Notes under the pieces: model-generated
What the model saw: the letters and a program-made list of their open reading frames with translations, nothing else
What the model was told of the DNA's origin: nothing
Database searches by the model: none
Translations under genes and position numbers: made by a program
NCBI GenBank assembly: GCA_009772895.1
Contig: WOUP01000005.1
Span: 155,973 to 219,972, forward strand
Origin: Puniceicoccaceae bacterium 5H
Lineage (GTDB): Bacteria > Verrucomicrobiota > Verrucomicrobiia > Opitutales > Oceanipulchritudinaceae
Length of the DNA: 64,000 bases
Reading direction: 5' to 3'
In this document: in pieces, positions 33,582 through 44,734 of the stretch
How the letters are laid out: each line of letters opens with the position of its first letter
Position numbering within the stretch: the stretch's first letter is position 1

Positions 33582-34766
33582 CTACGCCAGCCCTTCCAGG
33601 ATCTCACGCAGGCGGGCGACGTTGCGGCGGGCATCGAAGTGCTCCCGCGCCCAGCGCTGCCCGGCCTGATGCAGACCCTCGGCCAGCGCGTCGTCTTGTT
33701 GCACGGCGTCCAGGGCTTCCGCCAAGCCCGAAACATCCTCGGCCAGCAGCCCGTTTTCACCGGGGCGGATCACTTCGGCCACGCCCCCGACCGGAGTCGC
33801 CACCACCGGCACGCCTGCCGCCAGCGCTTCACCGATGATGTTGGGCAAGCCCGCCCGATCGCCGGAAGCCGCCACCACGCCCGTGAACAGCAGCACGTCG
33901 GCCCACGCAAGGGCCTCCACCACCGCCGAGAACGGTTGCGCCCCCTCCAACACGACGCAGCGGTCCAGGCCCTGGCGCTGCAAATCCGCCTGTAAGCGCT
34001 CCCGCAGCGGACCGCCGCCCATCACTCGGGCCTCGAAGGCGGAGCCTTGCGCCTGCAAGCGCTCATAAACGCGCCACTGCAGCGAGTAGCCCATTTTTTC
34101 CACCAGCCGACCGACGCTCAGCACGCGCAGGGGCTGGCGGCGTGGACGCACCGGTGAGGGCCTCGGCCAGTCCATCAATCCCCGGCGAATGAGCCAGGTG
34201 CGCTGCGGCGCGCTGCCGGCCGCCAGCAACCGTTGCCGCCCGGCCTCGGTGCTCGTGCGCACGCCCAGCCCCTCCGCGATCTTCTCTCGCAGCAGCATGT
34301 CGCCGCCATGCTCGAACAGGTCGTAAGCGTGCGCGCCAAACGAATAGGAGGCGCCGGTAAGCCGCCGCGTGAGCCACAGGGCCGTCGTCGGCGCACTGGC
34401 CCAAACAGCGTGCCGCACGTCCGCCTGCGCCCATTCGCGCGCGTAGAGCAGCCCTGCCGCGAGTCCCAGCCATTGCTCGCCGTAATTGGTCAGGTTGGGC
34501 ATGCGCCGATACAGCATCAGCCCCAGCACCGCCCGCAACGCGCCCGGCGCGCGCCACAACCAATACGGCAGCCGCAAAAGCGCGCGCAGGATACCCGCAA
34601 TCCCGAGGCGCTGGATCGGCACCCCGCGGAAGGTCTGCGCGCCACCCCAGAGGGAATACAGCCGCAGCGGCACACCCTGCTCGATCAGGGCCTCCACCTC
34701 GCGCTGGACGAAGGTCTCGGTGGGGACCGGAAAAGTGGTGAAAACGAGGACCCAGGAGCGCGCCAT
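33582..34766 (-). CDS. GT4-family glycosyltransferase
   Basis: 394 residues with the GT-B two-domain shape. The C-terminal nucleotide-sugar part has VRPRRQPLRVLSVGRLVEK, a GPLRERLQADLQRQGL segment and GLPNIIGEALAAGVPVVATP with VGGVAEVIRPGENG, typical of GT4 (EX7E region). It starts one base inside the stop of the upstream GT28 gene, so the two are translationally coupled and probably act in sequence. The sugar and acceptor are unknown; a glycolipid product is inferred from neighbours. Confidence 0.9.
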   Translation of the reverse strand: MARSWVLVFTTFPVPTETFVQREVEALIEQGVPLRLYSLWGGAQTFRGVPIQRLGIAGILRALLRLPYWLWRAPGALRAVLGLMLYRRMPNLTNYGEQWLGLAAGLLYAREWAQADVRHAVWASAPTTALWLTRRLTGASYSFGAHAYDLFEHGGDMLLREKIAEGLGVRTSTEAGRQRLLAAGSAPQRTWLIRRGLMDWPRPSPVRPRRQPLRVLSVGRLVEKMGYSLQWRVYERLQAQGSAFEARVMGGGPLRERLQADLQRQGLDRCVVLEGAQPFSAVVEALAWADVLLFTGVVAASGDRAGLPNIIGEALAAGVPVVATPVGGVAEVIRPGENGLLAEDVSGLAEALDAVQQDDALAEGLHQAGQRWAREHFDARRNVARLREILEGLA

Positions 34767-35995
34767 CAGGACACGGCGGCGACCGGCTCCGGCTTACGCG
34801 GCGCGCTCCAGCGGCTCGCCACGCCCAAATCTTCCGCGATCTCGTGGATCAATTCCTCCGGGCGGTCTTCGGCCCGCAACTGGTGAAAACGCTGGCGCAA
34901 CCGGTGGTATTCCTCCGGATGGTTCAACCAGCGTTCCAGCAACTGCTCCAGTTCGCGCTCGTTGTGCACGAGCTCACCGGCGGCCTGAGACTGGAAATAG
35001 TGGACCGTCAGGCGCTCCTGGGGCATGAGGCCGCCCAAGGTATGCAGGACGATCGGGCAACCCGCCTGCAGGGCTTCGGCTGCCGTATTGGCTCCCCCAC
35101 GGGTCACGACGCAGTCCGAAGCACGCATCAAGGCGGGCACGCGGCGGCTGAACCCCTCGACATGCACCTTCAGCTCCGGGTGGCGCAGCTTCCAGGCGCG
35201 GACCTGCTCGCAGGCCCGTTCATTGCGCCCGCAAACGATGATGGCCTGCACGCGGTCGGCGAGAGGCCGCAGCGAACGCAGGAAGCGCAGGTGGTGAGCT
35301 GCCCCCTGGCTGCCGGTCGACATAAAGACCGTGAAGCGGTCCGGGTCCAGATTCAGTTCCTGCTCGCGGTAGAGGTGTTGCTCCGCCGGCGTAAAGTCTT
35401 CGACCATCGCCGGATCGGGCAGAAAGTTGGTCAGCACTCGCGTCTTGGCGTGCGGCACGCCCAGTTCGACGGCCCGGTGCTGGGTCATGCGCGTGCGACA
35501 CACAAATCGATCCACCGTCGGCTCGGCCCAATTGATACTGAAGCCGCGGCCGCCGCTCCATTCACCGCAGTAGGTCATGGTGCGGACCGTATCACCGAGG
35601 ACCCGACGCGCATCCTGGAAATAGCCCCGGTTGGTGCAATCGTGCAGCGACAGCACGAGATGCGGGCGGTAATCGGCCAAGAGCTTGCGGTAATAGCGAC
35701 CGCCATAGGAGACGCTCTGGCTGTGCGTGGCAGTGAACAATTCCACGATCTCCCAATAGAAATTGTGGCAGATCGGGGAATACTTCTGGATCTGGTTGTA
35801 AAGCCACACGCCAAAGGCGCCCAGGTGACAGCTGTTTTCGATAATCTGCTCCTGCCGGACTTCGAACTGATCCGGATAAAGCTCCTCTATCCAGGCTTTG
35901 AAGGCTTCGGCTCGGCGATCATGTCCACTACCTGTGGATGAACTGAGCAAGAGAATACGGCGACGGGCAAGCGGGCGATCGGGTGATGCGTTCAT
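34766..35995 (-). CDS. GT28-type glycosyltransferase, MGDG synthase/UgtP-like
   Basis: 409 residues. The N-terminus RRILLLSSSTGSGHDRRAEA is the MGDG-synthase/MurG type acceptor-binding loop (SxxTGxGH). The C-terminal half has VFMSTGSQGAAHHLRFL, AIIVCGRNERAC, RVPALMRASDCVVTRGGANT and AAEALQAGCPIVLHTLGG, the GT28 donor site. Family members transfer hexose to diacylglycerol or GlcNAc to a lipid carrier. It overlaps the KAS gene by 4 bases and the GT4 gene by 1, forming a tight cluster with the ACP-dehydratase gene. Glycolipid synthesis is the best inference. Confidence 0.88.
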   Translation of the reverse strand: MNASPDRPLARRRILLLSSSTGSGHDRRAEAFKAWIEELYPDQFEVRQEQIIENSCHLGAFGVWLYNQIQKYSPICHNFYWEIVELFTATHSQSVSYGGRYYRKLLADYRPHLVLSLHDCTNRGYFQDARRVLGDTVRTMTYCGEWSGGRGFSINWAEPTVDRFVCRTRMTQHRAVELGVPHAKTRVLTNFLPDPAMVEDFTPAEQHLYREQELNLDPDRFTVFMSTGSQGAAHHLRFLRSLRPLADRVQAIIVCGRNERACEQVRAWKLRHPELKVHVEGFSRRVPALMRASDCVVTRGGANTAAEALQAGCPIVLHTLGGLMPQERLTVHYFQSQAAGELVHNERELEQLLERWLNHPEEYHRLRQRFHQLRAEDRPEELIHEIAEDLGVASRWSAPRKPEPVAAVS

Positions 35996-37299
35996 GAGAG
36001 AAGAGCTTCGTGATTGGACTCACCACGACCCAGGACCAGACAAACATTAGCACCACCGAAACCGCTACTGTTCGTCAAGACGAAACTGGGCAGAGTATCC
36101 TGGGTCTCACGTAAAATATGTAAACCGTCGGCTTCCGGATCGAGATGCTCGATGTGGGCCGAGCCCGGCATGAAGCCTTCATCGAGCGCCAATACGCAAA
36201 ACGCCGTCTCCATGATGGAGGAGAGGCTGAGGCCGTGACCGGTCAAGGCCTTGGTGCTGCTGACGGCCGGGCTGGCGCCGGCGGGCTTGAAGATCGCCTT
36301 GAGCGCCTTGCATTCGGCCGCATCCCCGATGGGGGTGGAGGTCGCGTGGGCGTTGATGTAGTCGATCTGCTCCGGCTGCAGGTCGGCGCGTTCCAGCGCC
36401 ATGCGCATGGCCCGCTGCAGGCCCGCGCCTTCCGGGTGCGAGGCCGCGACGTGGTAGCCGTCGGTCGATTGGCCCCAGCCGAGCAGTTCCGCGAGGGGCT
36501 TCGCGCCCCGGGCTGCGGCCGCTTCGCGTGATTCCAGGACCATGGCCACGGCGCCGCCGGTGCCTACAAAGCCGTCGCGGTCGCGGTCGAAGGGACGCGA
36601 GGCGATATCGGGATTTTCCTGGCGAGACAGGACGCGCATGCCGGCGAAAGGAGCGATGGTCTCGAGATTGCAGTCTTCTGCGCCCACCACAATCATACGA
36701 TCCTGACGACCGAGGGAAATCTCTTCATACGCATAACCCAGGGCGTGCCCACTGGAGGCACAAGCCGAGACGAAACCGGTCGAGGCCCCCTGGATCCGGT
36801 ACATCGCGCAGAGGTTGAAATTGAGCGTGCCGGCAATGGAAGAGACGATCCCCAGCGGCGAGCAGCGCATCGGGCCGTAGCGATGCATCCGGCTCATGTG
36901 ATGGTGGATCATCGTCATGGAACCCGCCGAGGCGGCAAAGAGGCCGGTGCGCGGATTGGAGACCTCGCCTGCCTCCAGGCGTGCGTCTTCGATCGCCTTC
37001 TTGACCGCGTAGGTGGCGTAGAGCCCGTGGGGCGCGAGGCCGCGCAGCTGCTCCAGCCGCAGCTTCAGCTCCGCCGGGTAAGTCCAGTCCTCCTGGTCCG
37101 TCGAATCGGTCGCGAAGCCCTCGACCGGGGCGGCCAGCGAAACCGGGATCTTTGGGTCTTCAAAGGGCGCAAACGGGCGGATTCCGTGTTCCAACCGACG
37201 CAGCCTGCCCGCGACGGTGCTGCGGTCGAGCCCCAGGCAGGTAGCCCAGCCGAGGCCCGTCACGACCACAGACTGGAGTTCTTGAAGGCGGTGTTTCAA
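35992..37299 (-). CDS. Beta-ketoacyl-ACP synthase (specialised KAS)
   Basis: 435 residues with the KAS fold. Catalytic residues: Cys180 in FVSACASSGHALGYAY, His in DYINAHATSTPIGDA and His in STKALTGHGLSLSS. It differs from fabF at 17610 in its unusual N-terminus (QELQSVVVTGLGWATCLGLD) and is shorter on identity in the middle part, so it is a second, dedicated copy. Cluster partners are the ACP-dehydratase fusion upstream and two glycosyltransferases downstream. It would elongate a specific acyl chain for a lipid. Confidence 0.9.
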   Translation of the reverse strand: MKHRLQELQSVVVTGLGWATCLGLDRSTVAGRLRRLEHGIRPFAPFEDPKIPVSLAAPVEGFATDSTDQEDWTYPAELKLRLEQLRGLAPHGLYATYAVKKAIEDARLEAGEVSNPRTGLFAASAGSMTMIHHHMSRMHRYGPMRCSPLGIVSSIAGTLNFNLCAMYRIQGASTGFVSACASSGHALGYAYEEISLGRQDRMIVVGAEDCNLETIAPFAGMRVLSRQENPDIASRPFDRDRDGFVGTGGAVAMVLESREAAAARGAKPLAELLGWGQSTDGYHVAASHPEGAGLQRAMRMALERADLQPEQIDYINAHATSTPIGDAAECKALKAIFKPAGASPAVSSTKALTGHGLSLSSIMETAFCVLALDEGFMPGSAHIEHLDPEADGLHILRETQDTLPSFVLTNSSGFGGANVCLVLGRGESNHEALLS

Positions 37300-37305
37300 A
37301 GCAAG

Positions 37306-38169
37306 CTAGAGAGAAGAGGGCTGTTCGGTACTGCTCATCTCATCATCCGATGAGAAAGCTGCAATCGAAAGAGCGAGTTCTTCAACTTTAGCCACTTTGA
37401 CACCATTGCAAGTGATGGTGCCGGAGAATTGCGCCAGGGGTGCGTGGACGCGCAGCAGTTTTACCTGAAATTGCAGCGTATCCTGGGGGCGGCAGAGGCG
37501 ATGGCAACGGATGCCCTCCGCCGAAAGGAAATAGATCGAACCGGGGTCTACCTGCTCCTTCAGCTCGGGCTTGTCACTCTTGAGCAGATAGAAGACGGCG
37601 AGCTGGCCGAGCGCCTCGAGCATGAGGGAAGCGGGGAAGACCGGGTTGCCCCGGAAGTGCCCCTCCAGGAACTCTTCCTGACCGGAAATGCGGTAAGAAC
37701 CCTCCGCCGTCTCCCCCGTCACGGCCGCATCGTGCAGGAACAGGAAGGGCGGCTGGTGGGGCATGAAGGTGAGCAGCTGCTCGAACGTAAACTTCTGGTT
37801 CGCGAGCTCGATCGGCTCCCCCTTGATCTTCGCGTCGAGGTAGCGCTTCACGTCCCCGAGCGTGCGCAGGTGGCGCAGCTCCTCATTTTCGATGGAAATG
37901 CCGAGCACCTCTTCGGTCAGCATCACGATCTCCACCAGCAGCAGCGAGTCGATGCCCAGATCTTCCATCAGGCGCACGTCGTCACCGCCTTCCCAGATCT
38001 TGGGACGAACTTCCGGATCGGCAAAGCGTTCGACGATTCCCAACACTATGGTCGGAATCAGCTCGGGATTACGGTCGTTCTGGAAAACAATCGCTGCTTC
38101 AATCGTGCGCTCAGAGCATCGCTTCAGCGATTCGCGCAATTCCTGTTCTTTCAGCGTCGATTGGGACAT
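37306..38169 (-). CDS. Acyl carrier protein fused to hotdog dehydratase
   Basis: 287 residues from the ATG at 38169 (MSQSTLKEQE; 12 more codons are open upstream). Residues about 25-112 are an ACP with phosphopantetheine Ser75 in MEDLGIDSLLLVEIVML. Residues about 128-280 are a FabA/FabZ-type hotdog with FMPHQPPFLFLHD, catalytic His171 in LEGHFRGNPVFPA and Glu185 in SLMLEALGQ. So a carrier and its dehydratase are in one chain. It is transcribed just ahead of a dedicated KAS and two glycosyltransferases. It likely processes a particular hydroxyacyl chain for a membrane lipid or polyene. The domains are clear; the product is not. Confidence 0.9.
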   Translation of the reverse strand: MSQSTLKEQELRESLKRCSERTIEAAIVFQNDRNPELIPTIVLGIVERFADPEVRPKIWEGGDDVRLMEDLGIDSLLLVEIVMLTEEVLGISIENEELRHLRTLGDVKRYLDAKIKGEPIELANQKFTFEQLLTFMPHQPPFLFLHDAAVTGETAEGSYRISGQEEFLEGHFRGNPVFPASLMLEALGQLAVFYLLKSDKPELKEQVDPGSIYFLSAEGIRCHRLCRPQDTLQFQVKLLRVHAPLAQFSGTITCNGVKVAKVEELALSIAAFSSDDEMSSTEQPSSL

Positions 38170-38246
38170 GCACAAGATAGTAATAAGGCCAATCCGGGCG
38201 CGCACCCGGCGTTCAGCGAATTCGAGTCAACAAGCGTAAGAGGTGG

Positions 38247-38681
38247 ATGTTAGGCTTGCGCGCCTTCAAGGCAAGCGGAATACGTGGAGCTATGGCAGCA
38301 GCGGCAGAAAAATCTAACCGTCCACTTTGGCTCGCGACCCTCATGCTGCTAGCGATTTTTGCGTTTTCGTCCAGCCAGAAACCGCCACCCGCGGCGATTC
38401 TGCCGCTCTGGCACTACGACAAGATCGGGCACTTCGGCGTCTTCGGATTGCTGGCCACGGCCTGGATCCGTGCCGGCCTGCGCACCCCCTTTGCCGTGCT
38501 GCTCGTCATCGCTTACAGCTACCTCGACGAGACGATGCAGGGCCTGAACCCCTACCGGGTGTTCGACCTGACGGACCTGCTCGCCAACAGTTGCGGGGCC
38601 ATCGTCGCCGCCCTCGCCTGGCAGTATTGGGCGCATTACCGCCGCATCCTGGAGACGCGGGTGAGAATTCCGCGTCGTTGA
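38247..38681 (+). CDS. VanZ-like membrane protein
   Basis: 144 residues; an internal ATG at 38292 is an equally possible start. Four hydrophobic segments enclose the VanZ signatures YDKIGHFGVFGLLATAW and the later SYLDETMQGLNPYRVFDLTD followed by LLANSCGAIVA. VanZ-like proteins are small membrane proteins with an unproven function, sometimes linked to lipid or cell-wall traits. It is divergent from the lipid cluster and precedes ligA on the same strand. Confidence 0.85.
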   Translation: MLGLRAFKASGIRGAMAAAAEKSNRPLWLATLMLLAIFAFSSSQKPPPAAILPLWHYDKIGHFGVFGLLATAWIRAGLRTPFAVLLVIAYSYLDETMQGLNPYRVFDLTDLLANSCGAIVAALAWQYWAHYRRILETRVRIPRR

Positions 38682-38700
38682 ACTTGCCTGACAGGACTGA

Positions 38701-40794
<2,094 letters not shown>

Positions 40795-40806
40795 CGCCGT
40801 CAGCTA

Positions 40807-41937
40807 CTACGCGCCGACCTGGTCGAGAAAGGCGAGGAAGCGGGCCTCGTGGGCGCGCAAGTGGCGGTGGTGCGCCTTTACCTCCACCTCCGGCAGGCAG
40901 CCCTCGGCCTCGTAGGCTTCGAGCAGCCGGGGGTGGATGTAATATTTGCGGCAGGTTGCCGGGCGGTTGTGCAGGTGCGCGGCCACCTCCTTGACCGTCT
41001 GCACGACGGTCTTCTTCCGCGCCGTCTTGCTGCCTTCGCGGCTGTCGCATCCGCTGAGGTAGTCGTAAGCCAACGTGCTCGCGTGCCAGGTGCGCAGGAA
41101 TTTGGAGGACAGCCAGTCGCCTGCCAGGTCGTGCAGGTAGGCATTGACGTCTTCACTGTCGACCGGATGCAACTCGCCTGCAGCGTCCTTGAAGGTGAAG
41201 AGGCGCTGCCCCGGCAGGTCGTGGCACTGGGCGATGACCTTTGCCACGCGGCGGTCGTTGAGGTCGATCTGTGTTTCGACCCCCGACTTGCCCAGAAACT
41301 CCAGGTGGATGTGCTTACCGTCCACGTCTGCATGATCATCGTCCAGCGTGGTGAGCCCGTGGCTATGGTTCTCCTGGCGGTAAACCTCGTTCCCCACGCG
41401 CACGCCGGTGCGGTCCATGATACGCAACAGCGCGGCGATCACCTTGCGCCGGTCGAGCTCCGGGCGGGCCAGATCCGTCTGCAAACGCTGGCGTAATCGC
41501 GGCAGGACCTCGCCCACGTCGTGCAAGCGCTCAAACTTGCGGTCGTTGCGCCACTGGCTCCATTCCGGGTGGTAACGATACTGCTTGCGTTTGCGCGCAT
41601 CCCGCCCCGTAGCCTGCAGATGGCCGTTGGGCAAAGGGCAGATCCACACATCACGGTAGGCGGGCGGGATCGCGAGGGAATTGATCCGCTGGATGACCGC
41701 GCGGTCGCGGATGCGCTCTCCCTGCTCGTCCAGGTAGTAAAAGCCCTTACCCGCGCCCTTGCGGGTAAAACCGGGGTCGGAATCGCTGACGTATACCAGG
41801 TCCACCCCTCCGGATTCTGCAGGACGTGCGCCAGTTCCGCCGGCGATGTCCCCGGCGGTCCCAGGCAGTTCTGGACGGTAAGTCCCGCGCGGGAAGCACT
41901 TGGGAATGAATCTCAGTTTTACTTTGACCCGGATCAT
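40807..41937 (-). CDS. DNA topoisomerase IB
   Basis: 376 residues. Poxvirus/bacterial TopIB features: FYYLDEQGERIRDRAVIQRI, LAIPPAYRDVWICPLPNGHL and QATGRDARKRKQYRYHPEW in the N-terminal domain, then the catalytic domain with DRTGVRVGNEVYRQENHSHG, FLGKSGVETQIDL, a FLRTWHAST segment, and the nucleophile Tyr near 332-333 in CRKYYIHPRLLEAYE. It relaxes DNA through a 3'-phosphotyrosine bond without ATP. It ends 12 bases from ligA, convergently, and is divergent from feoA. The start at 41937 gives a long, uncertain N-terminal tail. Confidence 0.93.
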   Translation of the reverse strand: MIRVKVKLRFIPKCFPRGTYRPELPGTAGDIAGGTGARPAESGGVDLVYVSDSDPGFTRKGAGKGFYYLDEQGERIRDRAVIQRINSLAIPPAYRDVWICPLPNGHLQATGRDARKRKQYRYHPEWSQWRNDRKFERLHDVGEVLPRLRQRLQTDLARPELDRRKVIAALLRIMDRTGVRVGNEVYRQENHSHGLTTLDDDHADVDGKHIHLEFLGKSGVETQIDLNDRRVAKVIAQCHDLPGQRLFTFKDAAGELHPVDSEDVNAYLHDLAGDWLSSKFLRTWHASTLAYDYLSGCDSREGSKTARKKTVVQTVKEVAAHLHNRPATCRKYYIHPRLLEAYEAEGCLPEVEVKAHHRHLRAHEARFLAFLDQVGA

Positions 41938-41965
41938 CCAGGTGCTAAGGTGACGCCATTGCTCT

Positions 41966-42205
41966 ATGAGCGTTTCCCAGCTGTGTTTACATCAAGTTGA
42001 GCCGGGTCAGGAAGCCGTCATCGAGGCCTTGGCCCTGGATGAGCGTGAAACCATCCGATTGATGGAGATGGGCTTGCTCCCCGGCACAACCGTGAAGGTC
42101 ATCCGCTACGCGCCTCTCGGGGATCCCCTCGAAGTGGAGGTGCGCGGCTACCACCTCTCGCTGCGACGGCGCGAAGCCTCCGGCATTGCCGTGCGCTTCG
42201 TCTAG
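41966..42205 (+). CDS. feoA: Ferrous iron transport protein A
   Basis: 79 residues, SH3-like FeoA domain: AVIEALALDERETIRLMEMG, LLPGTTVKVIRYAPLGDPLE and RGYHLSLRRREASGIAVRFV. FeoA is a cytoplasmic helper of the FeoB transporter. feoB follows after about 19 bases. The gene is divergent from topoisomerase IB with a gap of only 28 bases. Confidence 0.95.
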   Translation: MSVSQLCLHQVEPGQEAVIEALALDERETIRLMEMGLLPGTTVKVIRYAPLGDPLEVEVRGYHLSLRRREASGIAVRFV

Positions 42206-42224
42206 CGCGGCCCCCTGCATTCCC

Positions 42225-44417
42225 ATGGCGGCTCCCACACCCACCCTTTCGCCCCAGGATCCGGACCCGACGAAAGGTCCGGACGGTTTGGGGGCAACCG
42301 AATCCCGACTTTTTGCCCTGGTGGGCAATCCCAATTCGGGCAAAACCACTTTGTTCAACGCCCTCACCGGCCTCAGGCAGAAGGTCGGCAACTACCCGGG
42401 TGTGACGGTCGAGCGCAAGGAGGGCATCTGCTACTCGCAGCATGGCCACCCCATGCGCATCGTCGACTTGCCGGGCTCCTACAGCCTCAGCGTGCGCTCG
42501 CCGGACGAGCAGATCATGCGCGATGTGCTGCTGGGCCGGCGCCAGGACGTGCCGCCGCCGGACGGAGTGGTGTGCGTAATCGACGCCAGCAATCTGGAGC
42601 GCAACCTCTACCTTGCCACGCAGGTAATCGAGATCGGCCTGCCGACCATCCTCGTGCTCAACATGAGCGACGTGGCCGAGCGCCGCGGCATCCGGGTGGA
42701 TGTGGACAAGCTGAGCGATCGGCTCGGCGTGCCGGTGATCCGCTGCGCCGCCGCCAGCGGCAAGGGCGTGACCGAGCTGAAGCTGGCCATGAGCCGGGCC
42801 GACCTCAAGCCCTCGAGCTACCGCCTGCCCATGCCCGAGCTGATGCAAGAGGCGGTGAAGGACATCGCACCGGTGCTGAAGCGGGGGGCCCGCCCCCACC
42901 AGGGTCTCGCCCGCGCCGAAGCCCGCCTGTTGCTCGCCGATATCGACCATTTTGACCCCAGCGACGCCGGCCCTGCCGCGACGCGCATCCAGCTGTGGGT
43001 GCAGCGCCTCGACCGCGAGCTGCCCGGCTGGCGCTCCGAACGCATCACCCAGCGTTACGCCCGGATTGGCGACCTGATGCGGGAGACGGTCCATCGCTTC
43101 AACCCCAACCGCCCGAGCAAGACCGATATGCTCGACCGCGTGCTGCTGCACCCGGTGGCCGGTATCCTGGTGCTTTCGGTTGTGCTGACGGTGCTCTTCT
43201 ACAGTGTCTTTCAGCTCGCGGTGCCGTTCATGGATGCGATCGACGGCACCGTCACGGCGGTCGGCGATTGGGCGGCCTCGGTCATGCCAGCCGGCCCGCT
43301 CCGCGGCCTGGTGGTCGACGGTATCATCGCGGGCGTCGGCGGCGTAGTGATCTTCCTGCCGCAGATCCTGTTGCTCTTTTTCTTCATCGCCCTGCTCGAG
43401 TCGACCGGCTACATGGCCCGCGCGGCCTTCATCCTCGACAAGCTGATGAACAAGGTGGGGTTGCACGGACGCAGCTTCATCCCGCTACTCTCCAGCTACG
43501 CCTGCGCGGTGCCCGGCATCATGGCCACGCGCACGATCGAGAGCCCCAAAGACCGGCTGGTCACGATCCTGGTCGCCCCGTTCATGACGTGTTCGGCCCG
43601 CCTGCCGGTCTACCTGGTGCTGATCGCGGCGCTCTTCCCTGAAGGCGCGGGCACGGCCCTGCAACGGGCCTTGATCATGTTTGGTCTCTATGCACTGGGC
43701 ACGGTCAGCGCATTGCTCTTCGCGTTGATCTTCAAGAAGTTCCTCTTAAAGGGGCACACGCCGAGCCTCGTGATGGAGCTGCCCTCCTACAAGTGGCCGC
43801 AGTGGGGCCAGATCGCGCGCGAAATGTTCGACCGGGCGGTGATCTTCCTGCGCCGTGCCGGCACCGTGATCTTTGCCCTGAGCATCGTGCTGTGGTTTGG
43901 CATGAATTACCCAAAGACGGACTATGAGGCCGAGCTGCCGCCGAATCCGACCGAAGAGCAAGTGGCCGACGCCAATGCCCATGAAGCGCAGCTGCACCTC
44001 GCCAACTCCTTTGCCGGCCGCATGGGCCACGCCCTTACGCCGATTTTCGAACCCTTGGGCTACGACTGGAAGATCAACATCGGCATCATTGCCAGCTTTG
44101 CCGCCCGCGAAGTCTTCGTCTCGACCATGGCCATCGTCTACAATGTCGAGGACGGCGGGGAAGACACGGACTCGTTGCTCGACAATCTGCGCAGCCAGAC
44201 GCGCGCAGACGGTTCGCCCGTCTTTACGCCGCTGACCTGCCTCAGCATCATGGTCTTCTTCGTCTATGCGCTGCAGTGCCTCAGTACCGTGGCCGTGGTC
44301 AAACGCGAAACCCAGAGCTGGAAGTGGGCGGGCTTTCAGGTCGCGTATATGTTCGTCGTCGCCTGGACCGGTGGCTTCCTCGTCTATCAGGTCGGCCACC
44401 TGTTTGGGTTCCAATAA
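42225..44417 (+). CDS. feoB: Ferrous iron transporter FeoB
   Basis: 730 residues from the ATG at 42225, preferred over upstream in-frame codons inside feoA. The N-terminal GTPase has G1 ALVGNPNSGKTTLFN, switch region YPGVTVERKEG, G3 VDLPGSYSL and G4 VLNMSDVAE. The membrane part has two Gate motifs, with SYACAVPGIMATRTI and FMTCSARLPVY, and the later AAREVFVSTMAIVYN. It imports Fe(II) across the inner membrane. It is cotranscribed with feoA upstream and a Cys-rich partner downstream. Confidence 0.97.
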   Translation: MAAPTPTLSPQDPDPTKGPDGLGATESRLFALVGNPNSGKTTLFNALTGLRQKVGNYPGVTVERKEGICYSQHGHPMRIVDLPGSYSLSVRSPDEQIMRDVLLGRRQDVPPPDGVVCVIDASNLERNLYLATQVIEIGLPTILVLNMSDVAERRGIRVDVDKLSDRLGVPVIRCAAASGKGVTELKLAMSRADLKPSSYRLPMPELMQEAVKDIAPVLKRGARPHQGLARAEARLLLADIDHFDPSDAGPAATRIQLWVQRLDRELPGWRSERITQRYARIGDLMRETVHRFNPNRPSKTDMLDRVLLHPVAGILVLSVVLTVLFYSVFQLAVPFMDAIDGTVTAVGDWAASVMPAGPLRGLVVDGIIAGVGGVVIFLPQILLLFFFIALLESTGYMARAAFILDKLMNKVGLHGRSFIPLLSSYACAVPGIMATRTIESPKDRLVTILVAPFMTCSARLPVYLVLIAALFPEGAGTALQRALIMFGLYALGTVSALLFALIFKKFLLKGHTPSLVMELPSYKWPQWGQIAREMFDRAVIFLRRAGTVIFALSIVLWFGMNYPKTDYEAELPPNPTEEQVADANAHEAQLHLANSFAGRMGHALTPIFEPLGYDWKINIGIIASFAAREVFVSTMAIVYNVEDGGEDTDSLLDNLRSQTRADGSPVFTPLTCLSIMVFFVYALQCLSTVAVVKRETQSWKWAGFQVAYMFVVAWTGGFLVYQVGHLFGFQ

Positions 44418-44439
44418 GCATCCGCACCCCTACCGCGCC

Positions 44440-44637
44440 ATGCCCTTCGATTTTCAAAGTATCGTCATCTACCTCATCGTCGCCGGCACCCTCTTCTGGT
44501 TGTTGCGCAACCTCTTCCGCAAAAAGGGGTGTGGCAAAGGCTGCGATTGCGGCGTGCCCGTCAAGCGCAACCCCGTGATCGAAAAGGCCATCCAGAAGCA
44601 ACACCGCAGCGGCACCGCCACCAAGTCGAAGTCCTGA
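44440..44637 (+). CDS. FeoB-associated Cys-rich membrane protein
   Basis: 65 residues: one membrane helix (IVIYLIVAGTLFWLLRNLF) followed by KKGCGKGCDCGVP, a compact cysteine cluster, and a Lys-rich tail. This matches the FeoB-associated Cys-rich family, found directly after feoB in many genomes (here 22 bases downstream). A role in iron delivery to, or regulation of, FeoB is assumed by association. Confidence 0.9.
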   Translation: MPFDFQSIVIYLIVAGTLFWLLRNLFRKKGCGKGCDCGVPVKRNPVIEKAIQKQHRSGTATKSKS

Positions 44638-44734
44638 GCCGGGCAGCCGCATCCCCGCTGCCCACGCCGTACCCACGTAACTTTGTAGGCGTTTCTCCCC
44701 TTGCCGGGAGGCGCAGGCGTGGTAACTTCTGGGG

